Assembly: GCA_022701635.1 (NCBI GenBank)
Contig: JAKOOD010000282.1
Location: 1-57,360 of the forward strand
Direction of reading: 5' to 3'
Source: Burkholderiaceae bacterium
GTDB taxonomy: Bacteria > Pseudomonadota > Gammaproteobacteria > Burkholderiales > Burkholderiaceae_D
Length of the DNA stretch: 57,360 bases
This document shows, one piece after another, positions 15,841 through 25,302 of this stretch. The translations under genes were made by a program, and so were the position numbers. The notes under the pieces are model-generated. The model saw only the letters and a program-made list of their open reading frames with translations, searched no databases and was not told where the DNA came from. How positions within the stretch are numbered: position 1 is the stretch's first letter; each line of letters begins with the position of its first letter.

Positions 15841-16371
15841 ATGGCGCGCACTTTAGGGCTACAATCTATAGTGTTCACAACCGTTGCGGAGTTTGCTTTG
15901 TTGACAACACAAAAGGAGCACCAGCTTCCCGGGTACCCGTTTTCCTCGGGGGCAGGCGTGCAAACGTGGCGTGCAGTAACGCTCCATTTCGGCATGTCTT
16001 ATGTCTTTATCAACTATGCAATAAAGCAAGGCGGTGCATGGGTGTCACAGACGACAATCTTCTGGCGCCATGAGGATGTGCTGGCGTTCTGCCAGCAGAT
16101 CAATAAGGACAAAAAACGGAAGCTACTAGATGTCCTTATGCTTCTACCTGCCGAGCAGGACCTCGCGCATCAATGGTCTGTCGTGCCGATCAAGGAGATT
16201 TATGTAAGCAAGATCGAGGACGGCGAGACGGATTTTCCTCTGTACGTCACTGTTGAAGATGAGATCGTGGGAGGGCACACCTTCGGAGCTGCTAACGATG
16301 CTGCTGCATCCATCGACTATCGTATGTTGCCGAGAGTATTTCCTGCCAACATCGTGAAACAGGCACGGTGA
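15841..16371 (+). CDS. Unrecognised protein controlled by the divergent XRE regulator
   Basis: 176 residues, starting MARTLGLQSIVF at ATG 15841 with AAAAGGAA upstream. I do not recognise the family. It is soluble, with aromatic-rich middle segments (HFGMSYVFINYAIKQGG, VSQTTIFWRHEDVLAFC) and an acidic C-terminal part. It shares a compact promoter and a palindromic operator with the XRE gene, a layout seen in toxin-antitoxin and mobile-element control pairs. No catalytic motif was found. Confidence 0.65.
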   Translation: MARTLGLQSIVFTTVAEFALLTTQKEHQLPGYPFSSGAGVQTWRAVTLHFGMSYVFINYAIKQGGAWVSQTTIFWRHEDVLAFCQQINKDKKRKLLDVLMLLPAEQDLAHQWSVVPIKEIYVSKIEDGETDFPLYVTVEDEIVGGHTFGAANDAAASIDYRMLPRVFPANIVKQAR

Positions 16372-16536
16372 GCTGGGTCGACACGCCTTGACCGCACCGG
16401 CTTCGTATTTGCGAACGTCGCGCCAAGTGAGGCGCGTGACTCTCACGCGCCCCAATAGGCATGGCCTGAATGTGTGTGCTGGAAGTCTCCTTATCACGTC
16501 GATCGGCAGGTGTGCAAATGGTGAGTTACGTTATTG

Positions 16537-17133
16537 ATGGTCGCTAACCGTTGTCGCGTTGCGCTTGAAAGTTTACCCTGGGTATTCCATATGGCCGACC
16601 TGACGCTCAGACTGGGTTGGAAGCCGCGGTTCGCACTACAAGAACTCTACCGTTGGAACCGCCAGGGGCTCGTCCGCGGCTTAGGTGGACAAAGCGGTGT
16701 TTTCGCGAACCTGGTCGTTTCCGAGTACCCGGATTGGGAAATGGGACTTCGCATGGTGATGCCGAGCGCAGTGATTTCTGGCCTCGAGGTTCTTCGCCGT
16801 GCAGGTTGGATCACCCAAATTCCTTATTTGATCACCGTTACTGTCAGCGCAACGCGGCGGGTATACCAAGTCGATAGGTTTGAAGTCAACGTACAAGGGC
16901 CTGAGTGGTTCGATGAAATGGCTGCAGGCATGCGGGCCGGCGAGGGTGTGGCTCTACCATCCCTCGCGCCTGCATGGGCGCTTGCAGACTTGGTACGGCG
17001 AGAGGGATGGTGCGACTGTGGCGTCGGGCCGGACGACATTTATTGGGATTGGGTGACCATGAGTGACCAGAACGACTGGGCTGACGCATGTGCGGCTTTG
17101 GGCTTGGGCAAACTGCCGATGAATCCGGGTTAG
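16537..17133 (+). CDS. AbiEi-like winged-helix protein (possible antitoxin without partner)
   Basis: 198 residues. The N-terminal region (RFALQELYRWNRQGLVRGLG) and the following SAVISGLEVLRRAGWITQIP with YLITVTVSATRRVYQVDRFE resemble AbiEi-type antitoxin/regulator proteins, which pair a winged helix with a C-terminal domain and normally precede an AbiEii nucleotidyltransferase. No nucleotidyltransferase follows; the next gene is a phosphoesterase. The family call is tentative. ATG 16537 is used; ATG 16591 is an alternative start. Confidence 0.5.
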   Translation: MVANRCRVALESLPWVFHMADLTLRLGWKPRFALQELYRWNRQGLVRGLGGQSGVFANLVVSEYPDWEMGLRMVMPSAVISGLEVLRRAGWITQIPYLITVTVSATRRVYQVDRFEVNVQGPEWFDEMAAGMRAGEGVALPSLAPAWALADLVRREGWCDCGVGPDDIYWDWVTMSDQNDWADACAALGLGKLPMNPG

Positions 17134-17255
17134 TGCAGTCCCAGTTTGCGCGGGTGCGGCCTGGCCTCGAAGCGAGCATCTGAGAAAGTGAAATTCGATT
17201 CGAAATGTTCGGTGTCTACTCGCTGTCTACATCTCGCAATTTTTAAGGAAGCAAA

Positions 17256-18053
17256 ATGCGTTTACTGGTTTTGTCTGATCTTCATCTTGAAGTGTGGCGG
17301 GACTTCGCGCCGAGGTTCGATATTGGGACTAGCCGGCCGGATGCTGTGGTGTTAGCTGGAGACATTCACACAAAAGCGCGCGCCCCTGCTTGGGCAGCAC
17401 AGACCTTCCCAGACACCCCAGTACTGTATGTTTCCGGCAATCATGAGTTTTACGGCGAAGCCGTTGATCAGATGGGAGATGCCATACGAGTCGAGTGCGA
17501 GAAGCATTCGAATGTGCACTACCTCGACTGTGACGAGTATATTTTGCAAGGCATACGTTTCTTGGGCGTGACTCTGTGGACTGACTTCTTGCTGTTCGGA
17601 CCTGACGTCAAACGCGATGTGATGGTCGATGCCGGTAACGTGATGAACGACTACCAACGGATTCGTGTAGCGTCGGCTGGCTATCGAAAGTTACGGCCAC
17701 TGGACACTGCGCAACTCCACGCAGAGCAAAGATCATGGCTCAAGGATAAGCTCAGTGAGCCTTTCCCTGGTCCTACAGTGGTGATTACCCATATGGCACC
17801 ATCGAGACAGTCTGTTGCGCCGGAATATGCTTCAGATCCAGTTTCGGGTGCGTTTGCATCAGACCTGGATCAACTCGTGCGGCAGGCAGCTCTATGGATT
17901 CACGGACATACTCACACTAGTTTCGATTATCTTGTCGGCGAATGTAGAGTCGTCGCCAATCCTTTAGGCTATATGATGAGAGGCGGTCACGCTGAAAATG
18001 ACGATTTCGATCCGAACTTCATTGTCGAGCTAAGCCGCCAATCACCCAAGTGA
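17256..18053 (+). CDS. Calcineurin-like metallophosphoesterase
   Basis: 265 residues with all dinuclear-metal motifs in order: DLHLE (residues 8-12), GDIH, GNHE, THMAP and HGHTH. Such enzymes hydrolyse phosphomono- or diesters; the substrate is unknown. The ATG at 17256 has AAGGAAGC upstream. It lies between the AbiEi-like gene and HipA in the cargo of the Tn7-like element, so a role in defence or nucleotide turnover is possible but unproven. Confidence 0.88.
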   Translation: MRLLVLSDLHLEVWRDFAPRFDIGTSRPDAVVLAGDIHTKARAPAWAAQTFPDTPVLYVSGNHEFYGEAVDQMGDAIRVECEKHSNVHYLDCDEYILQGIRFLGVTLWTDFLLFGPDVKRDVMVDAGNVMNDYQRIRVASAGYRKLRPLDTAQLHAEQRSWLKDKLSEPFPGPTVVITHMAPSRQSVAPEYASDPVSGAFASDLDQLVRQAALWIHGHTHTSFDYLVGECRVVANPLGYMMRGGHAENDDFDPNFIVELSRQSPK

Positions 18054-18172
18054 CGCTGCTGAGTGCTTGGATGGGGCGGACGAAATTCGATCCGTTTGCT
18101 AGTTTGTGCTGTCACAGCGTTTTTGAAAGTAGGGATATCAGGGCAAAATTGCCCATCGAACCTGCATAGCCC

Positions 18173-19456
18173 ATGACCGAACAAAGCGTTTCCATATTTG
18201 ATTGTGAAAATCCGGATGCAATTCGTTTGATTGGTTCCTTTGGTGTCTACCAGGATGGTCGAGCGCGACTGCGTCAGTTCACATCAAGGAGCTCCGCAGA
18301 TTTTGTCGATCCATTTCTCGCTCTCTTCACAAAGGACTCTAACGACACGCTCGTGTCGCCAAATTCGGATGGGACGTATTTCTTGTCCGACCTCGCGCCA
18401 AGTGGGTGGGGAGCGAGGTTTATTGCGCGGCAGTTGCTTGAAGCGCGACGACCCGCGCCAAGTTCTCCAATCGAGTGGCTGGCTCAATCATCGAGTTTCG
18501 GGTCTGGACGTGTAGTAACATGCCCGGAGAATATCTGCGCCCCTAAACTGATCAACATCGGCACAAGTCTTTCCGACTTTAGCCCGAGTTTGCTCGACAA
18601 ATTCTACAAATTCGTCCAATTACCTGGACAGCACCTTGAAGACGACAGCTTAAGCCTGCTGCGTCCGGGCTGCGATCTCGGAGGAGTGCGGCCGAAGGCG
18701 CTGATCACCTATGACGGCTGTGAGCACATAGTCAAGTTCGGGCTTCCGGACGACCCATTTGACGTTCCTATCGCTGAGTACGCAACTCTACGGTTGGCTT
18801 ACCTTGCCGGCATCACAGTGCCATCGTTTGAACTTGTTGAAATCGGGTCTCGCACGGCACTTGTGGTTGAGCGGTTTGATCGTACCGAGAGCGGGGCACG
18901 CATCCATTATATGAGTGCGTACAGTCTATTAAACCCTTTGGTAATCCAAGGGGACAATTCTCACTACAGGGAAAAGTATTCGTACGCAGGGTTCGCAGAG
19001 GCGCTTGGCTCAAGTAATACGGGTTGTCCCAGTGCCGGCCCGGAGCTTTTTCGAAGAATGGTTTTCAACATCATGGTGGGAAATATCGACGACCATCTTC
19101 GCAACCATGCCGTACTAATGAAGGAGCCTGGCGTACTGCAGCTTTCTCCTGCCTTTGATCTGTGTCCGCAAATTGAAGCCCAACACCGGTCACAAAGCAT
19201 CGGTGTTGGGGCACTGGGCCGAGCAAGTACTGTTGTCAACGCCCTGTCCCAGTGCAACCGATTTCAGCTCGCCAGAAATGAAGCGATATCCATTGTAGGG
19301 CAGGTGAAGGATACACTATCTAATTGGCGCCAGACCTTCCGTGAGGCTGGAGCGTCAGCACGGGACCTTCGTCTGCTTACTCCATGCTTTGCCGTAGCGG
19401 ACGAACTCGAAGCTACCGCAGTGAACCTCGAGTTTGGGAAATGCCAACTGACGTAA
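18173..19456 (+). CDS. HipA-family serine/threonine kinase
   Basis: 427 residues. Kinase landmarks of the HipA fold are present: GGVRPKALI followed by a beta strand ending VKFGLP (nucleotide lysine), VVERFDR, the catalytic NIMVGNIDDHLRNHAVL with the conserved Asp and Asn, and the metal motif LSPAFDLCP. HipA toxins phosphorylate glutamyl-tRNA synthetase; relatives have other targets. No HipB-type antitoxin is adjacent: the XRE gene at 15488 is three genes away on the other strand. A broken copy of its 3' end lies at 20101-20316. Confidence 0.85.
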   Translation: MTEQSVSIFDCENPDAIRLIGSFGVYQDGRARLRQFTSRSSADFVDPFLALFTKDSNDTLVSPNSDGTYFLSDLAPSGWGARFIARQLLEARRPAPSSPIEWLAQSSSFGSGRVVTCPENICAPKLINIGTSLSDFSPSLLDKFYKFVQLPGQHLEDDSLSLLRPGCDLGGVRPKALITYDGCEHIVKFGLPDDPFDVPIAEYATLRLAYLAGITVPSFELVEIGSRTALVVERFDRTESGARIHYMSAYSLLNPLVIQGDNSHYREKYSYAGFAEALGSSNTGCPSAGPELFRRMVFNIMVGNIDDHLRNHAVLMKEPGVLQLSPAFDLCPQIEAQHRSQSIGVGALGRASTVVNALSQCNRFQLARNEAISIVGQVKDTLSNWRQTFREAGASARDLRLLTPCFAVADELEATAVNLEFGKCQLT

Positions 19457-19565
19457 AGGTGCGCATCCTTGATCAGCCTGGGGGATGTTAATTACATTAT
19501 TAAACTAGTAAACCGAGCCTACACCGCGTTTGTGTGCAGCAATTTAATTTTATGGAGGTGATGAA

Positions 19566-20006
19566 ATGGACGGCGAGGCTCACTCAGCATCCGCATTTCT
19601 TTGCGAAGAGCAGTACGCGAAGGTCCCGGCGGACTTCCCGCGCCCAGTGCACCTTGGCGCAGTTTCAGGCGCACAGCCAAAGCTCTTGACGGCGGAGTAC
19701 AAAGGACGCTTTTACGGTCCAGGCTGTACGCCGCCCGAAATTTTCGCTAGGTGGGATATGTGCGAGGACCTCGCCAGACAGATGTCAGCGAAGTCCCTTG
19801 AGTCGAAAGCCGGGAAGCGTTCTCACATGTCCGAGCTTGAGATTCTCGACCAGTACCTTCCCCGACTGATTGCAACCCGATGGACCTCCGAGCCTGAGGC
19901 TCGGTGGGTAATCCGTCGTATAGCCGAAATGCTCGATTGGCCCGTACCGCCCGCGGCGGAAGAGCACGGCGGGCCAGATTCTTCGTTTAGCGCTAAGAGG
20001 GTTTAG
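19566..20006 (+). CDS. Unrecognised protein between HipA and its broken copy
   Basis: 146 residues, ATG behind TGGAGGTG. The motif HLGAVSGAQPKLLTAEYKGR is striking: SG-QPK-L also occurs in HipA nucleotide loops (SGVQPK), so this could be a stand-alone HipA-related module, but no catalytic Asp or Asn motif follows and the rest is helical. I do not assign a function. It lies between the intact hipA and the hipA 3' remnant, as if the intervening unit had once been a second complete hipA locus. Confidence 0.6.
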   Translation: MDGEAHSASAFLCEEQYAKVPADFPRPVHLGAVSGAQPKLLTAEYKGRFYGPGCTPPEIFARWDMCEDLARQMSAKSLESKAGKRSHMSELEILDQYLPRLIATRWTSEPEARWVIRRIAEMLDWPVPPAAEEHGGPDSSFSAKRV

Positions 20007-20100
20007 GCAAAATTAACGAAATAGTTGCAGGATTCTACTAGTACGTTGAAGGAGCATGCCATGGCAATGAAAAGTCCACGAGATGACTCTGAGTCACCGA

Positions 20101-20316
20101 GCAACAGTGCAACCGTTTTCAGTTCAGTAGCATGAAGCGATCACCACTGTAGGACACATTGAAAGGTGCGCTTTCTGCCTGGCGCCAGCCCTTTCGTGAG
20201 GCCGGAGCGTCAGCACGTGACCTTCGCCTGCTGACGCTCCGTTTCGCCGTGGCGGACGAGCCAATGCGAACACACTGAACATCCAGTTTTCTAAGTGCGA
20301 GCTGACGCAGGGATAG
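20101..20316 (+). pseudogene. HipA 3'-end remnant (degenerate duplicate)
   Basis: The sequence repeats the end of the hipA gene (19248-19456) with substitutions and indels. Shared blocks include AGTGCAACCG, GAGGC-GGAGCGTCAGCACG, GACCTTCG and CTGACG close to the stop. No open frame runs through it. The flanks after both copies also look related, so a longer segment was duplicated and then lost its 5' part. Confidence 0.7.
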
Positions 20317-20421
20317 ATCTTGGATCCGTTTGGCGGATGCTTTATGTGCAACTATTTAGTTTATTTACGCTTCAATAAAGAGCAATAAAGCCTCCGACTG
20401 GCACCAAGCGCTGCCGATCAG

Positions 20422-21618
20422 TCACCAACCAATCCTGTGTTTGGCTTCAGTTTCGGCGTGCCGAGCATCGTCTGACGAATGCAAGTAGGTGTTGGTTGTG
20501 CTGATCGACTCGTGCCCGAGGTTATCGCGCACATGGCGCAGGTCGACATCGTTGTTGGCCATGTGCGAGCCTGCGGTATGGCGCAGCCAGTGTGCCGACG
20601 CCTGCATTACATGCGTTGCTGCTGCTTCGCACTCTGGACCGCGCAGGCGTAGCCTTGCAGCCGTTTTGGCAAAAACGTCCTTGAAGATCTCGTGAATGGC
20701 CCCGCGTGTCATTGCTCGTGGCTTACCGCCAATCGGCAGCAGTAGTGGAGTCGCCTCGCCGGGCGAAGGGTACGGTGCATAGCCCAGTTCGCGTCGATAT
20801 CGGGCCAACTCGACCATCAACTCATCGGTAGCAGGAATGATACGTAACTTATCGCCTTTACCGAGCACCTCCAGCCACCAGCGCTCGTCGCCCTCGCGAT
20901 CTCGACGACGGAAAAATCCACCCATGGTGTTGCCGGCAATTTCGGAGATCCGCAAGCCGCAGACATAGCTTAGCGAGACGAGCCAGCGGAGACGCAAGTA
21001 GTGCTCTCGTTCGCGTTTCGTCTCCCGGGGTAAGGCATCCACCGTCATCTTCACTTCGCGCCACATATCGTCGTCCAGGTAGCGAGTTACCCGCGGCGCC
21101 GGGCGCCGTCGTCGTTCGCGTGACAGAGCTAGCGGATTGCCAGCAAGGTACCCTGCATGAACAAGCCAGGAGAACAATGCGTTCAAAATGACGGCGGACT
21201 GGCGCTGACTTGCAGGCGACAATGGTCCAGCAAAGGGGCGCCATTCTGGGGCTGTGCGAGGATACTTACGGCCGTCGGCGGTAAGCCAGCGACTGGCAGG
21301 CTTCGGGTCGCGAAGAAACTGTTGATATTGAAGCCAGTCCTCGTGAGTGATCGAAGACAGAGGCTTACCTAGTTGCAGCGTTGACCATAAAAGCAGACGT
21401 TCCGCTTCTTTGCGGTAATTGTCGAAGGTGGTCTTCTTGGCTAGAAAGCGTGCAAGCCATGCCTTGATTGCGTCGACATCGTTGTCAGCCCTGACTTGGC
21501 GAGCGGTAGAGGGCGCCCGGTTACTTCCGCTCGTGCCGTCAATTTCTGCAGGCAGTGCGAAGGCCTCAAGTGGAGCAACAGCATCAACTGTAGAGGCAGG
21601 GAGATTCTGGTCAAGCAT
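20422..21618 (-). CDS. Tyrosine recombinase (site-specific integrase)
   Basis: 398 residues. The N-terminal SAM-like core-binding domain spans roughly residues 45-160 (DAIKAWLARFLAKKTTFDNY), the catalytic domain follows with Arg in CGLRISEI, HWLRHT with its His and Arg, and Tyr in STTNTYLHSSDD. It is a distant paralogue of the integrase at 53243-54406, with the same RPFAGPLS-type segment before the catalytic domain. It sits in the middle of the island and may mark a second, independent insertion. A LexA box like that of the other integrase is absent. Confidence 0.9.
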   Translation of the reverse strand: MLDQNLPASTVDAVAPLEAFALPAEIDGTSGSNRAPSTARQVRADNDVDAIKAWLARFLAKKTTFDNYRKEAERLLLWSTLQLGKPLSSITHEDWLQYQQFLRDPKPASRWLTADGRKYPRTAPEWRPFAGPLSPASQRQSAVILNALFSWLVHAGYLAGNPLALSRERRRRPAPRVTRYLDDDMWREVKMTVDALPRETKREREHYLRLRWLVSLSYVCGLRISEIAGNTMGGFFRRRDREGDERWWLEVLGKGDKLRIIPATDELMVELARYRRELGYAPYPSPGEATPLLLPIGGKPRAMTRGAIHEIFKDVFAKTAARLRLRGPECEAAATHVMQASAHWLRHTAGSHMANNDVDLRHVRDNLGHESISTTNTYLHSSDDARHAETEAKHRIGW

Positions 21619-21716
21619 GGAGACAACTTGCTGATAAACGAAAGCCTATTATAGGAGTATCTCATCCTAGCTATGCAACGCTCGATTTTAGCGTCGCATA
21701 ACAGCGACCTGGGCGC

Positions 21717-23933
21717 TTACGGCCGGCCTGTAGCGGTTTTGATCCGCACTTCCTGACGAATCTCGACGGGCTGCAATGTTTGGTAGCGCTGTCGGATGTT
21801 GTTATACACGCCAGGGGTATCCTCCGCAGAAACCGTGACGATCATTGCGTATGGCAGAGGCGGCAATGACTTGTTGTCAACGCTCTGGCCGTCTTCACGT
21901 GCGCCGTACGTGATGTCGAAAATCGGGTCATCCAGCGTGTCCACATTGAAGCGGTGTTCGTGCTTGAGCGTCGTTTCCCATTTTTGGTCGTCGGTTCGCG
22001 CTTCAAGCTCGCTCGTGTACATTTTCGATGAAGAGAAAAATGTCATCGTGTCTTTTTTCGTTTTCTTCGGCCGCAACACGACGGTCAGCCCAGCACGTGT
22101 GTAGTTCACGGCATGCTCGGGGTCCGTATGGCTGGCGAAGCACAAGGTCGCTCGCAGTTTCACCTTGCCCTTTAGCGGAAGCGTGGGGAAGGGGATCAGC
22201 GCACGCAGGTTCTGACCGGCCTGGAGCGTACCTTGGTAAATCACTCGGACCTCGTTATCGTCACAAGTCAGCACCTCTTCAACACTTTGCGGAAACCGTC
22301 CATGTCCCACGTGACTCATCAGCATGTGTTTCGGTCGCGACGCGTGATGGGACATGAGAGCGCGAACAGCCAGGAGGCTTAATGGTGAATTGAGCGAGAC
22401 TTTGACGCCGATCGCCGTGCGAAGAGTCGCTGGCGAACTAAAGCTGGTACCGGTTGTGTACGCATACTGCCCGGCAAGAGCGTTATAGAAAACGAATGGC
22501 TCGGCATCGGATCCGCCAAAGCCGACACCGTCGGGCTTGACCATGCCTGGACTACGTCCAGGACCGTGCGAACTATACGTCGCACGGGACCACGCGGCAT
22601 CAGTAATATCGCAGGCCCCAACGGCAAGCGCGTTGACCATATCGGATGGTGGCTGTACCCGGCTGTCGGGCCAAACCTTATCGCCATCATTTCCGACTGC
22701 GACTGTAGCGAGCGTTTCACCTGACGCAAGATGGCTGTCGATCAGCGCGGTCCATGGGTGCACTTCATCGTCATCCATCGGCATATACGGGCCGATGCTA
22801 AGGTTGAGGAAGTCTGGCTTCTCATTCTTGAGTACGTTATCGATATGCTTGAGGACATCGTAGAGATCGGCGTCGGGCACACCCGATGGCGCCTGCAAGG
22901 CTGGGCTAATGCAGCGGTAGTGATGCACGTTGGCATAGGGACGCGCGAATTCATTTGCAGCTTCGTCAATTGGTCCGAACAGCACTGAGCTGGTAACGGC
23001 GTTGCCGTGGTTGAGGTAGGCGGCAGAAGTTACCTCTGCCCCAGGCAGAATCGTCTCCTTAACCCATGGACTCAAATCAGAGTGGCCAATCCCTCCGTCG
23101 AACACTGCAACCTTGAGTGAGGGGTCAATCGCGGGCATAGTCGGTAGGCTAGGTACCATGACACTCGACCCACGCATTTCCCTGCCACCTATCCGTAAGG
23201 AGGGCATGACGCGAACCGCGCGAACAAAGTGAAAGGCTGCGAGCTCAACCGCAGCTGCCGCCGGCACGCGCACCGGTATGAACGTCAATCCCGACACGAC
23301 CAGCGCGCGGCTGGTTTCGACGACTCCGCCAAGGGACTCCGCGTAGACCTCAAATGCCTTCACAATGTCGCTGTCTTCTGCTGAGGCGTGCAGCACAACT
23401 TCAAGTAAAGGCAAATTGGCCGCGACCGCGCCGGTCAGGTTCTTGTCGTGAGCGGTAAATCGCTGCATCAGCTCAAAGCGGCAGAACGCCTTCTGATGTG
23501 TTTGTGCGGTTCGCGACGATTGCAGCATCTCAGATAATCTTTCGAAGGAGCGGTCGGTGCCCGCAACATAGAGCGTCGCGGTGAAAAGCTCTTCACCAGC
23601 TTTCTGTCGAACACTCGTGACCTTCCTGGGCACGACAGTGGCCGAGCGGCTGCCGACACATCGCAGGCCAGTCGCGTTAAGCAGGTCGTTTGGGTGATGG
23701 GACTTGGCCAGGAACGCTGGATGGAGCGTGAACTTGGCAACGGATTCACCTCTGGGCTTGAGGACAGCTGGCTGTTCGGCCTGCGCCCGAATGATCCCGT
23801 AAAGCTGGCTACCGAGCCATTGGCGTTGCTCTGAGATGAAATACGGATACTTCTTGTCGCCTGAGCCTCGCTTGAGCTCGTAAGGATGCGTCAGGGTTTC
23901 ACCGTAGCCCAAGATGATATTCGTTGCTGCCAT
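21717..23933 (-). CDS. ietS: Subtilisin-like S8 serine protease, IetS-type
   Basis: 738 residues without a signal peptide. Catalytic triad: Asp279 (VAVFDGG), His309 (YLNHGNAV) and Ser497 (GTSFSSP), with the oxyanion Asn in VAVGNDG near 415. About 270 residues precede the protease domain and 200 follow it. It starts seven bases behind the AAA ATPase gene. An AAA ATPase next to a cytoplasmic S8 protease is the IetAS pair, known from an Agrobacterium plasmid stability locus and later reported as an anti-phage defence system; by that analogy the protease is the toxic effector. Confidence 0.82.
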   Translation of the reverse strand: MAATNIILGYGETLTHPYELKRGSGDKKYPYFISEQRQWLGSQLYGIIRAQAEQPAVLKPRGESVAKFTLHPAFLAKSHHPNDLLNATGLRCVGSRSATVVPRKVTSVRQKAGEELFTATLYVAGTDRSFERLSEMLQSSRTAQTHQKAFCRFELMQRFTAHDKNLTGAVAANLPLLEVVLHASAEDSDIVKAFEVYAESLGGVVETSRALVVSGLTFIPVRVPAAAAVELAAFHFVRAVRVMPSLRIGGREMRGSSVMVPSLPTMPAIDPSLKVAVFDGGIGHSDLSPWVKETILPGAEVTSAAYLNHGNAVTSSVLFGPIDEAANEFARPYANVHHYRCISPALQAPSGVPDADLYDVLKHIDNVLKNEKPDFLNLSIGPYMPMDDDEVHPWTALIDSHLASGETLATVAVGNDGDKVWPDSRVQPPSDMVNALAVGACDITDAAWSRATYSSHGPGRSPGMVKPDGVGFGGSDAEPFVFYNALAGQYAYTTGTSFSSPATLRTAIGVKVSLNSPLSLLAVRALMSHHASRPKHMLMSHVGHGRFPQSVEEVLTCDDNEVRVIYQGTLQAGQNLRALIPFPTLPLKGKVKLRATLCFASHTDPEHAVNYTRAGLTVVLRPKKTKKDTMTFFSSSKMYTSELEARTDDQKWETTLKHEHRFNVDTLDDPIFDITYGAREDGQSVDNKSLPPLPYAMIVTVSAEDTPGVYNNIRQRYQTLQPVEIRQEVRIKTATGRP

Positions 23934-23939
23934 ACGTTT

Positions 23940-25025
23940 TTACTCTCCGAGATAACGTTTGATGACGCGGCTGACCGTGGGATGCGTCTTGCCAAGGGTT
24001 GCGGCGATCTCCCTACGTGATTGACCCGCCAGGTACATGAGAAGCATTTCTCCCTCATGTGGCTTAGACATGGCCCCCTTGCTCATACGTAATCGCACCG
24101 CGCCTTTGACTAGCGTAGGCACAAGGTCGGACTTCTCAAGCAAAGCGATCTTTCGTGAAGCGTGCATAAGCTGGCCAATCGTGCTGAACGATTCACCCTG
24201 GAGGAGGGCCGCCATATTCTGCCGAACCTCGCTATCCATTGGTATATCGCTTAAATAGTCTTCAATCAGGTCGGCCGATGGAGGTTCGAACTGGATTACA
24301 TGGTCGAACCGTCTCCAAACCGCAGGATCGAGTAGTTCGCCATGATTGGTTGCGGCAATCAATAGCGAGTTAGCTGGCCAGTCGTCCAGGGCCTGCAGCA
24401 AGACATTTACCAATCGCTTAAGCTCGCCGACATCGCTATCGTCGTCCCGGCGCTTCGCGATGGCATCGAATTCGTCCAGTAGCAACACGCACGGTCGCGA
24501 CACAGCGTGATCGAACACAGCCCGCACATTGTTGCCTGTCTTACCGAGGTAGCTGCTCATTACAGTCGCCAGGTTCAATGTAAGTAGTGGCAGCTTGAGT
24601 TCCTGGGCAAGCCAGTAGGCCGCTAGCGTCTTGCCAACGCCCGGCTGGCCGCAGAACAGCAGCATTCGCGCGGGCGCCAAGCCTTCTTGAATCAAGAGGT
24701 CGAGGCTGCGCCACTCCCTTAGCACGTCTTCAAGAACACCCTGGACTGCCTCATTGAAAACAGGTTTCTTTGGAACGACCACCGGGAAGACGGTCTCGAC
24801 AAGTTCCATGCGCGAGTCTGCGTCGACTGGCGCCGGCACGAAGTCCCCAGCGCCACGCATGACGTTTTCAGTAGAGAGAAATTGTGCGATTTCCTGGGCC
24901 AACTGCAGGTCCAGGTCTTTGAGCTTTGTTGCAAACCGGCCGACGGCGAGCGCGAAGGCGCTACGCGAGCCCGTCATCCCCGACTGGACAACCTTGACTA
25001 GCTCTTTTCTCGGGAAATTTTCCAC
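23940..25025 (-). CDS. ietA: AAA ATPase, IetA-type partner of the S8 protease
   Basis: 361 residues. Walker A GQPGVGKT at 126-133, Walker B VLLLDEFD at 180-187, sensor region IAATNHGELLDPAVWRRFD, and a C-terminal helix-turn-helix tail (GQSRREIAATLGKTHPTVSR). The GTG start at 25025 follows AAGGAC. It is first in a two-gene operon with the protease. In IetAS systems the ATPase counteracts or controls the protease; the C-terminal helix-turn-helix suggests that it may also bind DNA, perhaps for autoregulation (inference). Confidence 0.85.
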   Translation of the reverse strand: MENFPRKELVKVVQSGMTGSRSAFALAVGRFATKLKDLDLQLAQEIAQFLSTENVMRGAGDFVPAPVDADSRMELVETVFPVVVPKKPVFNEAVQGVLEDVLREWRSLDLLIQEGLAPARMLLFCGQPGVGKTLAAYWLAQELKLPLLTLNLATVMSSYLGKTGNNVRAVFDHAVSRPCVLLLDEFDAIAKRRDDDSDVGELKRLVNVLLQALDDWPANSLLIAATNHGELLDPAVWRRFDHVIQFEPPSADLIEDYLSDIPMDSEVRQNMAALLQGESFSTIGQLMHASRKIALLEKSDLVPTLVKGAVRLRMSKGAMSKPHEGEMLLMYLAGQSRREIAATLGKTHPTVSRVIKRYLGE

Positions 25026-25302
25026 GTACGTCCTTAAAAATCAACAGGTTGGAGAAGCTGGTAAAAATTCATGAATGGATTCTACCTGATTCTTTCCAGA
25101 TGAGCTATACTTTGTTTGTGAGCGGAAAGATGACCGGCTTCTTGACGAAAGAAGCCCTTGTGCCGGCATCAACGTCGAGTTGCTTGGCTTAAACCCAAGT
25201 AAATTAACGAGGCTGACTTCCAGGCTGACGCTTAGTAATTGGATTTTGCCCAGTTGCCTAAGACTAGACCATCACACCTTTTGCAATCGACGCGGGAAAA
25301 AT

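Noticed and set aside
16534-17133. Complete AbiE toxin-antitoxin pair
   Set aside because: The AbiEi-like protein is present but no AbiEii nucleotidyltransferase lies on either side.
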